From Anaspis maculata (taxonomy: Eukaryota; Arthropoda; Insecta; Coleoptera; Scraptiidae): a stretch of DNA of 64,000 nt. The notes below the pieces were generated by a model. It was not told the DNA's origin. It saw nothing but the letters and a program-made list of their open reading frames with translations, and ran no database searches. Of the stretch, positions 20,586 to 32,459 are shown one piece after another (position 1 is the first letter of the stretch; each line of letters starts with the position of its first letter). Location: contig OX421964.1 in the NCBI GenBank assembly GCA_949128115.1, positions 30,496,177 through 30,560,176 of the forward strand. Direction: 5' to 3'. A program made the position numbers and the translations under genes.

Positions 20586-23500
20586 TAGTGCATTTTTGAA
20601 GAATGGGGAAATCCAACAGTGAAAGACTTTCCTAAATCGGTCATCTAGGTCAAAAGTTACAAGCTTTCAAAATTGGCGTTTTATTTTTGCTATTCCACTT
20701 CAATTGACGACTAGCTTACTACGTTTATACAGGGTGATTCATGACTAAATCGACATAGATCAAAAGTAGATCTAGTTTTTTGGGATGGATCAGCAACAAG
20801 CTTTATAATTTTTCCAAGCTCTTCCGTTTTAAAGTTACAAGGTTACAACGTTACTTACGTAACCCACCCATTAATGTACTAGTATGTTCCAGCACCTCGA
20901 CACCCAGATGGGCAAAAGAGGTTACGATTATATATATATATATATGTTCCAGCAACGACCCTTGATACATTGCATCATCGACCAATCCAAAAACTCCAGG
21001 GCCGGATTGAAAAATTGTGTCCCTTGAATTTTTGTGGAAAAAATTACCCTGTTAAATTTTTTTACAGAAGTCGTTACCATATTCATTCCAGCTGCGCGTC
21101 AGTTTCATCCATATGGAAACATATGATAAAAGAATTGGGATGAATTTTTCATCATTGAGCTATTTAATATATTGATTTTTCAAAATTTCGAGCAAAATTC
21201 CAATTATTGTTCACTACACATTTGAAACTAGAGTTGCCTCCTTATATTTGTTCCAGGAAAAAATACTATGCGGTTGAACGAGAACGCAACCTTCGGGATA
21301 TCTGCGTTTGAAACTTCGATCGGCTGAAACCCGCGTCCCAGTGCTAACAAATTTAATCTCACCCTATTCTGTACGATTCAACGGCCTGTCCGTATCATAT
21401 GTCCTCTTTCCTTTTCCGTCCCAATTTTTTGCAAATTTCCAGGTAAATAGGGAATAAATTTTTCATTTTCGAGGGAACGAAAACACTTATTGGATTCAAC
21501 TTTTCTCTCTTCGGGAGCAGCAGCCAGGCAGAATTCAATATATTAACTCTGAAGCGCGCGAGCCTCTGTCTCTTTCCCCATCTAATTCGAACGCGCCCCT
21601 GCGAAAGAGGGTGCATTTAAAATAGAGACAATGCCCTCGGAGCTTTCCATCGGAAAACTATTTTCGCGTCATCATGCTCCGTCATAAATGTATATCTTTA
21701 TCTTCTTCGGGAGTTTCCATAAAGTAGGCCACCAGGTTCGAATAGAATTTAACTCTGGTGGTGAAATCCTGAATTACTAACGCGAACGTAAACCCTCTCA
21801 CATACCCGGTATTATTGCATGTCCAAAATTCGAAGGCAATACACGATGAGAAAGGAATTCGCCCGGGATTTTCTTTCTTGCTCCCTTTTGCAATTTAACG
21901 AGGCGGATGTAAGTTGCTCGAGCCAAAAAATGATTTTTTGGCTACACATTGCATGGATGATATGGTCATTACTTTGCTTTGATGTTCCATGTTCGACCAA
22001 AAAGAGCAAATGGTAACGCGGACTCTGTGGCATAAGAAGTCTGTGAAATTCAGTTTCAGAAGCCGTGGCTATAGGAAGTTTCATGTGAGTGAGCAATAAA
22101 AATTCGTATATGGAAGGAGCAATTCCGTATCTTTTTCTTATCAATAAAAGACGACGAATTTTCCAGTATACAATGGCCATCAAAGGGTTGAGGCCTGAGG
22201 GTAATACCTAATAAGCTGCGGTAATTGAAAACAATGATGATTTTCCATTTTGCCATTCCATGGAATTATTCTTCTATTCCTTTAACGTTTTAAATTATTT
22301 TTGATTAATAATATAGGTAACATCAAGTCGTCGCGTTCTCTCCCTCGAAATCTTTTGTTTATATGACTCATTCGCTTATCGTCTTAGGTATCGATGGTTA
22401 ATAGCCAGAAAGTTTTGCACCGAGGAGCAGCTCTTATATTGGACGTTACTTGTGAGGACGCGACTTGTGTTCAGCACTCATTGCAGTATGCACATCAAAC
22501 TGCAATCGCGACTTGAATGCTTAGGCTTTCTGCAATGGTAACAGCGTATTTTACGCATTTCCGTGAGCTACCGACTAGAGGCTTCATTCTATTGTTATAC
22601 ATATACCTAGGTACCCAGATAGGTAACTTTTCGACAAATGCTTTCTTATTTCTTCAGGATTATCGATTTTTGAAGAGTTCCTTGGGGTGACCCTGATTCG
22701 TATGATTAATTACTTGTTTTTTTTTTCACGGATGTATGCTGTTGTATACTCCAGGAGGCTGCTGACCTCTCAAGGATACCTTGCTGTTGGGTTCACGTTT
22801 ACGGACGCTTGCTCGAAAGAGCCGACGACAAACTATGAACAATCCGCAAAGAACTATAACTCAATCAAAAACTAAGTTACGTCGCAGAGCCAAAGCCAAC
22901 CAGGAAATTGCAAAGATAATGGCATTCCATAAGGTGATTGCACTCGTGCATCACGCGGGAAATCCAAATTTTCCGAGCCGCATTTCCATTTCGCCTGGAT
23001 GTGCACACTTAGTTAGTACCCAACTACGGTTAGCTGTACGCCACCGGCCGCATTTTACTATAACGCTATTACAGTATAAAACGAGACGATAAGTATAGAG
23101 CTCGCTGGGAGATAAATGAACTTTTTCGCTTGTTAGAAATTCAATTTAAAACGCCCTGGGCTAACTCGCGACTGCATTATGGCCTTTATTAAAATATAAA
23201 ATGCACGCCAAAGACAATTTTAAAAATTCCATCTCGCATGGAAGTTTAAGGCAAATATACACGTGCATTGTGGCAGATATTAGGTACATGTACAAAGCGG
23301 GCGTCGCGACGCTTATGCCGCCACCTCTGCTGTGAATATAGCGTTTGGGTTTGTTTAAAGTTTCATATTATTTGGCTGTTGGTATGTATAATATCAGATC
23401 TGAGAATGCGAGGGCAGTGCACCCGGTGAACACCATAAGGAAAGGCTTTATGCTCTGGTTTCAATAAGTAGAGGTAGTCAACCCCAATATTCAGCACTCC

Positions 23501-24440
23501 AGAGAACGGTTGCTGTTTCCTATTTTCACAGTTGGCTGCGTGATCTCATGTAAAACAATTGTTTTGTGCTCACGTTGAGATTTTCATGGTATAAACTGAG
23601 GAATCAAGGCTCCTTTATTGCAATCTCCCTGGCTTATCTAATGCAAAATGAGAACACGGGGTTCCACGTGCCACAATAATTGCCTTCAATATCAAAACAG
23701 TACAAATGTTTTGGATGCACTGCACGAGATGGAAGAATTTCTTGAAACCAACGTACACAAACCGCTGAGCTGCAACGATCTTGAAAATTTTAAAAAGTCT
23801 GAATATTTCACCAGCGATTATATTATTGGTTGAATGATCATTTTCAGGTTACGGTACGTTCCCAAACCCTACAGCCAAGGTCCACATCTGCTCTAAACAG
23901 TGATCGTCAGGAGACGCACACTGGGCAAAACAGTTCTTGATTCTAGATATTATTATTGGACTTGACTGAAACATAGTTCCAACGGGCACGGACCTAGGTC
24001 TTGCTTTTGGGTCCATTGTACCGTCTGCCTAGACTAGCCGGACTCACCACCGAGCCGCAATGTAATGCTCGGATGCTGTCTGGGGCCGCCAAGCGCCCGT
24101 TACATAGGGATTGGCAGAGTGATATAGACAAATCAAGGCTTTTGCAGCAAGAAAATGAGCCAGATGCAAAATCTGTTTTTCAACTTAGCCGTCAATGCAT
24201 GCAATGCAATGCATGCGGCTGCGTGGACAAGACCTGACTCCATCTCCACACTTTTGGTCCGGGCTTGAACGAAACGTCTCTTCTTCTCAAATTATACTTC
24301 TGACTACTTTGAACGTAGGCTTGACTCAATTCACTTTGAACTTCAACAGTGAAATCTTTGAGTTTTCCCAGTTCATCTCCATAGTTCTTTTTGTCGTCAG
24401 CCAGCAGTTCGAATTCCGAAGTGGAATCAACTGTGACTTA
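20586..24440. other. Spacer, mostly unique DNA with small repeats
   Basis: No gene is recognised. Small features are TATACAGGGTG at 20728, a TA microsatellite at about 20926-20945, the hAT-like CAGGGCCGGATT at 20999, a short perfect hairpin built on AGCCAAAAAAT near 21921, and a TGCATGCAATGC palindromic cluster near 24190. Frames such as 22781-23092 and 24001-24237 are basic or cysteine-rich by composition but resemble no family I know. Confidence 0.4.
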
Positions 24441-24566
24441 GTACTGTGTGATCCAAACCATTCCGAATTGGGGTAGGCGGTGCCCTGGCGAAAAGCAGAT
24501 TTACATCCCAAAATTTACCAATGTCACACTCTACCCCGATTTAAGATGGTTTGGATCACACGGTAC
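24441..24566. mobile_element. MITE, 126 bp
   Basis: TACTGTGTGATCCAAACCAT at the left is matched by ATGGTTTGGATCACACGGTA at the right, with further similarity inward (TTGGGGTAG against CTACCCCGAT). The arms are about 36 bp around a non-coding core. The flanks are compatible with a TA or TTA duplication but are ambiguous because the tips are palindromic. Confidence 0.78.
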
Positions 24567-24639
24567 TTTCCAGAGACTTGATGTTAGTTACTCTGCCGAA
24601 ATTTTAAAATGCTGAAGTGAAACTGGTTACCTCGTGAAC

Positions 24640-25230
24640 TAAAGAAATAATGGCAAACTGCATTTTTTATGACTGTTGTTGTTATCCTTTGTGTACCACC
24701 TGATGTTAACAGCAGTGTTAACGGTCCTGTTACTTCGTTCAACAAAATTCGTCTCTGGATGCTATTTTGTGGTGAACCAAATTTCTTGAACCCCGTACTT
24801 TGCGGTCAATTGCTTGGATTCTCTCCCGGAAAATTGAGTGTCATTGTCACAAACGACAAATTGTGGTACTCCGTAGACAAAGAAGATCTGGTTTTCCATG
24901 AACGTAGCTATTGTAGAGGCTGTGGCCCTACGTGATGGATGGACAACAGTGAATTTGGTGAACCAATTGGCTACAACCACAAGAAAAGAATTACCCGCCT
25001 TGTAACGCAAACTACTTGGCTATTTTTTCCGATCCCTCAAGTCGCATTGAAAGCGAATTCGTACTCTTCTGCTCTTCACAAATCTTGCAAGTATGCACAT
25101 ACTTCGTGACGTCACTCCTCATATATTTGGCCAAAAGTACTGTTCTCGAAGACAAGACAGAGTCTTGTGAAAATCAAAATGAGCTAGCTGGATATTATCG
25201 TGACACAACTTCACAAGATATCTTCCCTAG
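24640..25230 (-). pseudogene. Ty3/Gypsy-type integrase remnant
   Basis: Read on the minus strand. An HHCC zinc-binding segment comes first, with HDNIQLAH at about 25200 and a CKIC pair near 25090 in a shifted frame. A DDE integrase core follows over 25010-24760. In the core, VVVANWFTKF has Asn where the first catalytic Asp is expected, and FVVCDNDTQF holds the second Asp. After an in-frame stop, NFVERSN carries the conserved Glu. One frameshift, at least one stop and the lost Asp make it non-functional. The family cuts and joins retroelement cDNA into host DNA. It is a fossil, and no linked RT from the same element was found. Confidence 0.82.
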
Positions 25231-25313
25231 CCACACAGTATGAGCAACTTTCACTTTTTAACGTTGGTCCTCACAGGTATTCTTGATGGGATAAGTTTGA
25301 GACATTTCCATCT

Positions 25314-25560
25314 TCAAATCGTCATAAAGAATGATTTTCTGGTGGTTTCAAAATGTTTTCCCTCATTCTGAGGTATAACGTGTTCAATTCTTCTTGTTTT
25401 ACGGTCAAAGTGTTCACGGACGTTTTCTGTTGGACTATGTTGGAACCCTTTCAAGAAATTTTTCACTTTGACTCTGCTCATGCTCATACTGTCACCAAAC
25501 GCTTGTCTGTAGTCAACAAACAGCACTCTTATTCCAACTTAAACTCTCCAATTTCGTCTA
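25314..25560 (-). pseudogene. LINE reverse-transcriptase fragment
   Basis: On the minus strand the peptide GIRVLFVDYRQAFGDS matches the non-LTR reverse-transcriptase block that contains the first catalytic Asp (the usual form is an FxDxxxAFD string). The frame then runs on without further recognisable RT motifs, and the YADD catalytic box was not found, so only a short piece survives. The endonuclease fragment at 26.2-26.65 kb lies upstream on the same strand, in the order expected of a LINE. This may therefore be one degraded element. Confidence 0.6.
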
Positions 25561-25999
25561 TTATCAACCGCAGGGTCAAAATTTAATTCACGGTTGAACT
25601 GAAACGGTAATATTATTCTGTCATCTGGAAGTTTTTCAAATCTCTACATATTTATGTGGACTCCACATTGTGGAGTCAGCTGGTGCACTTTTTCAAAGAA
25701 TTTTTGGCCGCTTTGTTTCTTCATTTCTGATGTTGTCACTTACTGCTGCTTTTCTGTTCTCAAATTCACCAATATTGGGTCCTTGCACAATTTTTTTTAA
25801 TGTACTAAATTATACTATGGTAGCCACATAACATCATAAATTGGGTGGTTTCCCGCAAATCTGCATGACTTTTTGAATTTTGTAAATGGTGTAAATTATT
25901 AAAAGTATGGACGAATTTTTTGAAACTTTTTTTTTGGCGGACCCTATTGTCGGTGAAACAATTTTTCCAATTCTTTCAAGCTGGGGACCTTCAGTTGAT

Positions 26000-26650
26000 G
26001 TTTCTAGGACGTTTCTTCCCTTTCTCCTAGATTATTGTTCCTCATCTTGTACCTCATGAGATCCTCTACTACTCTACACTACCCCACCAAATCTTCTCTC
26101 TCTGCATCAAGGAATTCGTTGAAATACTCTGATCATCCGGTGAGCATTGCTTCCTTGTTATCAATCAGATTTCCCTCTTTTCTCCGACAGATTCCGACCT
26201 AAGCATGAATCCTCTGTTTGCATCACTTGTATGTCTGAATAATTTTGGCGCATTCCTTTTCGTACTTGCTTCCTTCAACTTTTCTCTCAAAATCTTCTTT
26301 TTCTGAGCTTCTCTTCCCCACCAATTTGAGCAATAAAGTCGCCCAACACCATCTTGATATTATATCCTGGAATTCCATCAAACTCTTCGTCCAACTTATT
26401 CTATAAAATGTTTCCTATATCAGATCAACCTTTTCCTCAGTTGAGACATGAGCATTTATCAGCGTCATATTGAATCTTTTGAGTCAAACCTCAGTATACA
26501 CTTGTACAGATTCTCCGTAGTCCTTAGTATCCTTAGTATACAGATTCTCTTGCTAATAGCTTCAAAGTTCATCACATCATGTTTTACTGATTCTTGAATA
26601 AAGAATCCTTCATGGAAATTCACTTCTACTCGCGTCCAAATATATTCACT
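26000..26650 (-). pseudogene. LINE apurinic-like endonuclease remnant
   Basis: Minus-strand translation in mixed frames shows NAHVSTEEK (about 26457-26431), then MVLGDF followed by IAQIGG (about 26352-26320). These correspond to the NxHAPTEEK and LGDFNAKxG blocks of the APE-type endonuclease of RTE-like non-LTR elements. Several stops and frameshifts interrupt it. The enzyme would nick target DNA to prime reverse transcription. RTE-clade assignment rests on these two blocks only. Confidence 0.6.
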
Positions 26651-26651
26651 G

Positions 26652-26835
26652 TCCAAATAAATCAGCGGAACGCGTTTTCAAAAGATCCAATTGAGTTGAT
26701 TCAGAATAAATGTTCAATTTGCTGTACAACGAGGGAGGTTTAGTGAATTAATCTCCGTGAAAAAAATTTAAATTGGTCATTTAATAAAAAAATTAGGATC
26801 TTTCAAAAACGCGTTCCGCTAATTTAGGTATTTGA
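26652..26835. mobile_element. MITE, about 170 bp
   Basis: AGCGGAACGCGTTTTCAAAA at the left (from 26664) is matched by the complement of GGATCTTTCAAAAACGCG and CGTTCCGCTAATTTA at the right (ending about 26825). The tips CAAATA and TATTTG extend the match. The core is AT-rich and non-coding. It sits immediately next to the upstream edge of the LINE endonuclease remnant, so it may have inserted into that LINE. Confidence 0.75.
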
Positions 26836-27907
26836 GCAGTGTAAGAACACCGTCATCGCTGCCCAACGATCCAGAGTCGAGCCTTGAATGAGAGTGCTGT
26901 ATGCTCCGACTTCGGCGTTCAAGCTTCAAATGTCCCAAGTACGAAAGTCAACAACTCAACGTCTTGAAACTTCAGACGGTCAAACATCAAAGCTCTTCGC
27001 AATTCGCATCAAAGAAGTTATGAACCAAGCTCAACTCCAATGATATTCCTGATTTATGATTTTACTGCCCACATAACTCCCAACTCCGACAACCTAATAA
27101 CGTACAAAACACTGCACTAACATTACTCTTCTCGTACAGTTTTGCCCCATCATGCTTGCGTGTAGGGTAACGTACATATACCTACCATACTTACGCCGCT
27201 TTCTGTTTTTTTCTGTTCTTTTTTCTGGGCCTCTTCCTCTTCCTCCCACAGGAGCTCGTGGAAAACTTCAGCCGTCAACGATAAAATTTCACGTTTCCCA
27301 TCCATAAAAACTACACAGCACCGGGATATAAAACACACAATAAAGCGCCCATATTATACTGTTCCATACTATAACTAATTTAGTTTCGGAACCCGCGCGC
27401 CCTCGCTCGATGCCGCCCTCTCTTGATGGTGGCGGCGGTCCCTGAATGTGCATCGGACATGCAATTCTGGTTAAGTTGCCCGGGAAACCGAGGTGCAATT
27501 ACTGCAATTGTGCGCGCGTAAGAAATTCATTGGGTCCTTATCAAACAGGTGCCGTCGATTATTACAGTAATTTACGGGGCAATAACGGTTATGAATTGAG
27601 CTATTTGAAAATCAATGAAATTGTAATTTCGCGACGGTTCGGGACAAAGTTTTTTTTGCGGTTAAGACGTCGCAGACACATACCAATATTGAATCGCACA
27701 GAGCTTGATGATAGTTCATTTCATTGATTTCGTTTCTACTTTTGAAAAATAAAGCTGGTTTTTGTGAATCATATCTTATTCTGAACTGAAGACCAAAATT
27801 CAATATTATAGCGTTGAGAATAATCATTGGCCAAGGAGTTGAGGTCTTGCCTTATGCCCGTATTCATAGTCGTTGTCAAGTGAACCTTGTCCAAGTAGCA
27901 CTTTAAA
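26836..27907. other. Spacer with a transposon-terminus fragment
   Basis: No gene is recognised. At 27855 GCCCGTATTCATAGTCG repeats the outer motif of the foldback at 3610. It may mark the edge of a decayed element that truncated the neighbouring gag. A pyrimidine-rich tract lies near 27195-27250. Frames here are under 95 codons. Confidence 0.4.
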
Positions 27908-28662
27908 TCAAGCTGTAACTCTTTGGCTTTTCACGTGGAATAGTATTTCTCGAGGACAGCCTCGAGGAGGAGAGGAGAGGAGAGAGGAAGAAGAACATTT
28001 TGGACTGGATGTTACTTCCTTCGATGAAGCGGACTGACTCGGATGGCTACTGGACTGACCTTCATGGTTCGCTACTGCTGCTCTTGACGTTTGACGATTT
28101 TTGCCAGGCTGTTTCTTGTTGAATTTTTGTACTGCATTAACATTTTCCGGACGAAGAACCTTTCCCTGTTCCTGGGTAGCTTCCATTGCCAACGCCGTCT
28201 TGCATGCGTTCTCAAACGTGTAGTCTTCTGATGAAGGCTTCTGCTGGATGGTGGTCGACTTCAGCTTAAACACGAACCTGTCCCTCAGAGCTTCGTTCAG
28301 AAAATTTCCAAACGTGCACGTCGAGGCTACGTTCTTTAGTCTGATTATGAAACTGCTTATCGTTTCACTTGACTCTTGCCTGACTTCATCAAACTTGAAC
28401 CTCTCTGTCATTGTCAGCTTTTTCGGGCTGTAGTAATCCTATAGGCTTTTCTTCAGCTCGTCGTACGTTTTACTCGTAGGCTGCTCCGGTGTGGTTAAGT
28501 CTTTTAATACTCCATATGCCGTTGGCTCCATCAGCTGATCGACATCGGTACTTTCCTGTCGTCAGAGACTTCATCAACAATAAACAATTGTTGCATTCGT
28601 TCCAAGTAATCGTGTATATCCGTTTCAGGACTGAACTGCTCAATACTTCCAATTAGCGCCAT
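27908..28662 (-). pseudogene. Ty3/Gypsy-type gag remnant
   Basis: A Gypsy-like gag start, MALIGSIEQFSPETD, begins at 28662 on the minus strand. It continues with DYLERMQQLF and then, after a frameshift near 28560, with TSKTYDELKKSL, a stop, and the 167-codon frame 28411-27908, which includes RFKFDEVRQES and SFIIRLKNVAS. These are the conserved helices of the Gypsy capsid domain. The C-terminal zinc knuckle and protease are missing, and the frame degenerates into a Ser-rich tail. The element lies in the same orientation as the integrase remnant, but the two need not belong to one insertion. Confidence 0.8.
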
Positions 28663-28683
28663 TTCCCTCGTGAACTCGGCCGA

Positions 28684-29314
28684 CTCGTCGCCAGTTGTTA
28701 TGTTTCCACTAAGGGTTGTACTCTTTTGTGTATGGACTTCGCGGGACGGGGTGGCTTCTCAATAATTAGAACAACTTTCTTGGGACGATGCGTACTTTTC
28801 ATTTTCTTGCTTCTCACTTCTCAGCGTCACGACCCACATTTTTCCAAGTGTCATTACTGATATTCCACACATCCACACCTCACTAAAATACCCTAACAAA
28901 TGGGCGCGATATTCAAAATACTGATAGCATACACAACACTTGAGATGGTAATGAAATTAACAGAAAAACTTTGACTTTTCAGCTACTAAGCCTATTTAGC
29001 TTTCAGCCCTTGGAGTTGAGAATGCAGAATGATATCCAAATCGCGAGAATTCAAAATCGAGATGTCTTTATGTTAAACAGACTTGGGTAACACGTAACAC
29101 GTACCTAATGTTTGCAAACTGCAACACAAGTTGGAAGACTCCAATATTGAAGTTGTTGCGCCATACTGACAGGTCTAACAGTGTAATTGCAAGATCTAGC
29201 TCGGTATGGTGTTGCAACATGCCGTCCTCTCCCCGGGCCTTCCCGAGCGAGTTGTTTGCTGGAATAGTGATTAAGCTTGTACTCTGGATCCGTGATACAA
29301 CAACACCCCAACAC
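28684..29314 (-). mobile_element. Candidate 5' LTR and primer-binding site of the Gypsy remnant
   Basis: Immediately upstream of gag on the minus strand, a segment starting TGTTGGGGTG (29314) and ending ATAACA (28696) is followed by ACTGGCGACGAG (28695-28684). That order (TG, about 620 bp, CA, then a TGGCGAC-type stretch and gag) is what a Gypsy LTR plus primer-binding site would look like. I found no matching 3' LTR in the window, so the boundaries are inferred from one end only. Confidence 0.5.
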
Positions 29315-31680
29315 GTGACGTCTAAGTACGTTATGCAATACTTAACAGAGGGATCCTCTTCAATCGGGCGCGAACTGAATTAGTATACAAAACGGAGCCG
29401 CAGAGGAGACTGGAGCGAAGCTTAGTTGCATCAGCACTCAAAGAGATGACAAAGACGTAAAGAAAGAACTCGATCTTGGTGCGCCAACTCCTTCCTATGA
29501 CTCAAGTTCTATCTGGCACAAGTTCAAGATAATAATGAAAGCAACGTATACGGCGTCACCACGATGGAAGTGGGTGGGTGGAGGGTAGAGGTAGGTATCT
29601 AAGCTTTCATTTAAGCAAGCATGGCTTTGACACGTTTTGCTCAAGTGCTCCCAACAGCTAGTACTCTGTGTATACTTTTTCATTTTCTAGCACTGTTGTG
29701 TGCGTTAATGATGTACAGAGAAATTCGTCAGTCTTATATCGGCACTTTCTTATTAATTCGCTTACCTAAAGTTTGCAAATCGTGCCTGTAATGTTTTGTA
29801 GTTGATCGTAATTAATCATATTGTCTTACGGTCATGAACAGTTCAAATATGTTCGTTCGTACGTTCAAATAAAGCATTAGAGAAGAGTCTTGAAGATGCA
29901 TAGAGTTTTGCAGAATCACCCTGTATATCTGTATACGCAGTGAAAAACACAAACCAGGATAATAAGCAACATGTCTCCATTTGAAAGACGCATACACACA
30001 ACTTTTTAATTAGCACCAACCTCTGCAAGTCGCAATTTAAATTTGCTCCCCTGCCATTGTATTTCTTTGCGTATCGTACATCGTCACTCCAAGTTTAAAT
30101 TGCAAGACGCTCCATAAAACTTCTTCCGTAAACAACGACCCTTTTCTGACCTCAACGACGCGAGTTAAAAATTCCTTGAGTTACGTTACACGGCAAAATA
30201 TTTATGTGCGCACTCATTTAAGTTGATAATCACCCTTGCCAGGCTCCTCCGAGCCCCATCGTCCTGACCGAACCCACGGCCTACTTCCTGGGAGCCAAAG
30301 TAAAACATTTCCCCGTGCCGTAAAATTAATCAGAGTGGTATTCTCTATATCTCCCAGGGCTGCGATTCCAGCGCAGAGAGCAACGCAAACGCATAATGGC
30401 CTCCGAGTAGTAGACGACGAGGACTTTAAGGGATAATGTATGTAAAAACTATGCCAAGTAGGATGACAAAGGACGAGGATTACGCGTTCTCTGATATACA
30501 CTCTCTTCGTCTAAACTCAAACTGTTAAATTTTCATGTCACCCGGTACATGGGGCTGAGCGTGGCGCTTCCCGCTTCCCAGTACGTCTCCTGCGATGCTC
30601 ATCCTGATTTTGCCCTTTCTTTTTATTCACCGTCAAAAGATTCCTGTGCGGCTCCCGTATGTAAATATTTACGATTTATTCTGCGTGTGCGTGCGGAACT
30701 TTTCGGGCATCAACCGTGGGCCGGGGCTTATAAACTTTTAATTTGGTTATTTATGGAAAAAAAGGAAATAAGTTATTAAAAGTATCCTCCTTTTTTTGTG
30801 GGGGGCCCCGGGGAAAATTTCGAGGGAGCAATGAAATACTAAAATAATCTACTGCTTTTCATTCCGCGGCGGGTCTTTTGATATAATTTTTATTCTTGCC
30901 GTGTTAAAAAACCACTTTGCACGATCCGGTGTGTTGCGTTAACAAACGAAGAGCTGCAGGGAGCAGCACAAGGCGGCTGTGCCAAGAATAAATAACAAGT
31001 CATCATCAGGAATCTGCGCGCTTTTATCTTCTTCTTTCTTCTTCTTCGGCGCGGAGTGGAGCGTGGAGCCTGCGGAGAGGAGAGAGGAAATATTATATTT
31101 AAGGGTAAATATGGGAGAGGTGTGGATGTGAGAAATTATGGAGATTCCTTTTTGCTTAAGTGCCGTCTGGAATTACGGGCGAAATTTAATTTAAGAGGCA
31201 ATATCGGACGGGCGTTGTCGAGAGGAAATCTCCGGCGAGAGGCAGAATTTCCGAGAGTATTTTTCGTCAAAGCAATTTCTCGATGGCGCGGTTTCGGAAT
31301 AAGCATGCGGCTTCACAATCCCTTGACCTTCGACGTAAAGTTCCCATATGGTTAGACCATATGCTGATATTTTGTCCTGTAGACGACAAAACTCGCTAGA
31401 AAGCCAAGTGAATAAAAGTTACGTTATTGCAACCTGTCCCGTATGGGATGAGTTTCTCCTAATTGTTCAAATGTAAAACCGTCTCGACACTTTCAACCTT
31501 GTGTTTCACCATCTTAAAAACAAGTCGGCCTTTGTACTTAATACCATAACTTGCATCGTTTCAGTCTAGTGACACAGATACTATACCCAATATAACTTGG
31601 TGCGGGATCCTTGACACCTCGCTTGACACTGAGCTTTGAATGAAAAAAAGAGAAAAATTGAATTAGAAAATTAAGTACTT
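29315..31680. other. Spacer, mostly unique DNA
   Basis: No gene is recognised. CACCCTGTATA occurs near 29918 as a solo motif. GCAATTTAAATTTG near 30032 and its near-complement near 30092 form a short hairpin. A TTC-rich microsatellite lies near 31027-31048. The stretch 30.2-31.4 kb is relatively GC-rich and unique, but its frames show no known domain. Confidence 0.4.
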
Positions 31681-32440
31681 TATGTACAGGTGTACACGAT
31701 AACATTCACCCCCCATCTAGGAGATTCCCCTTTGAGATATTTTGAAAAACTAAAAAAAATTTCTCAACGATTTTTCCCAGGGATCTTGAATCGATCATCT
31801 AAAAGTTTTCAATTGGTACCGTATACAGGGTGTGACATGTAACATTTTTATTTCTAATGCAACACCCTTAATTTTATCTAGTCATTTGATGAAGCCTTTC
31901 TTTCTGATTACAAAGATATATAACATTTATGATTTATTTTGACAAGGAAGCTGTCAAAAAAATAATAAAATAGGTAGTCAAATAATTGAAAATTAAAAAT
32001 TACGCGACACCCTGTATTACGAACGAGTTAGACCATTTATCTATGCAGAGTTGAATTCTGCAGACAAAATGTTGCGAGAGTAACTTTTTTTCGAGTGAAC
32101 TGTAGAAACCAAAGTCATCTTGCCGCGAAACAAAATTATTTGACTACCTATTTTATTATTTTTCCGACAACTTACTTGTCAAAATAAATAATAAGTGTCA
32201 TATATATTCGTTATCAGAAAAAAAGGCTCCACCAAATAACGGAATAAAATATAGGGTGTTGCATTCAAAATACAAAAGTTACATATCACACCCTGTATAC
32301 GGTACCAATTAAAAACTTTTAGAGGATCGATTTAAGGTTCCAGGGCAAAAATCGTGGAGAAAAAGTTTTTAGTTTTTCGAAATATCTTGAACGGAATCTA
32401 CTGGAGGAGGGTGAATTTGATCGTGAACACCCTGTACATA
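31681..32440. mobile_element. Foldback element, 760 bp, TACAGGTG-type ends
   Basis: The two halves are diverged reverse complements along their length. Tips are TATGTACAGG and CCTGTACATA, and GTACCGTATACAGGGTGTG at about 31818 faces CACACCCTGTATACGGTAC near 32288. Inside, TAGTCAAATAATT near 31975 faces AATTATTTGACTA near 32135. An inner TATACAGGGTG end sits within each arm, suggesting one palindromic element nested in another. It is non-coding, and a TA target duplication is possible. Confidence 0.82.
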
Positions 32441-32459
32441 AATAGCCGATTTCCATATA

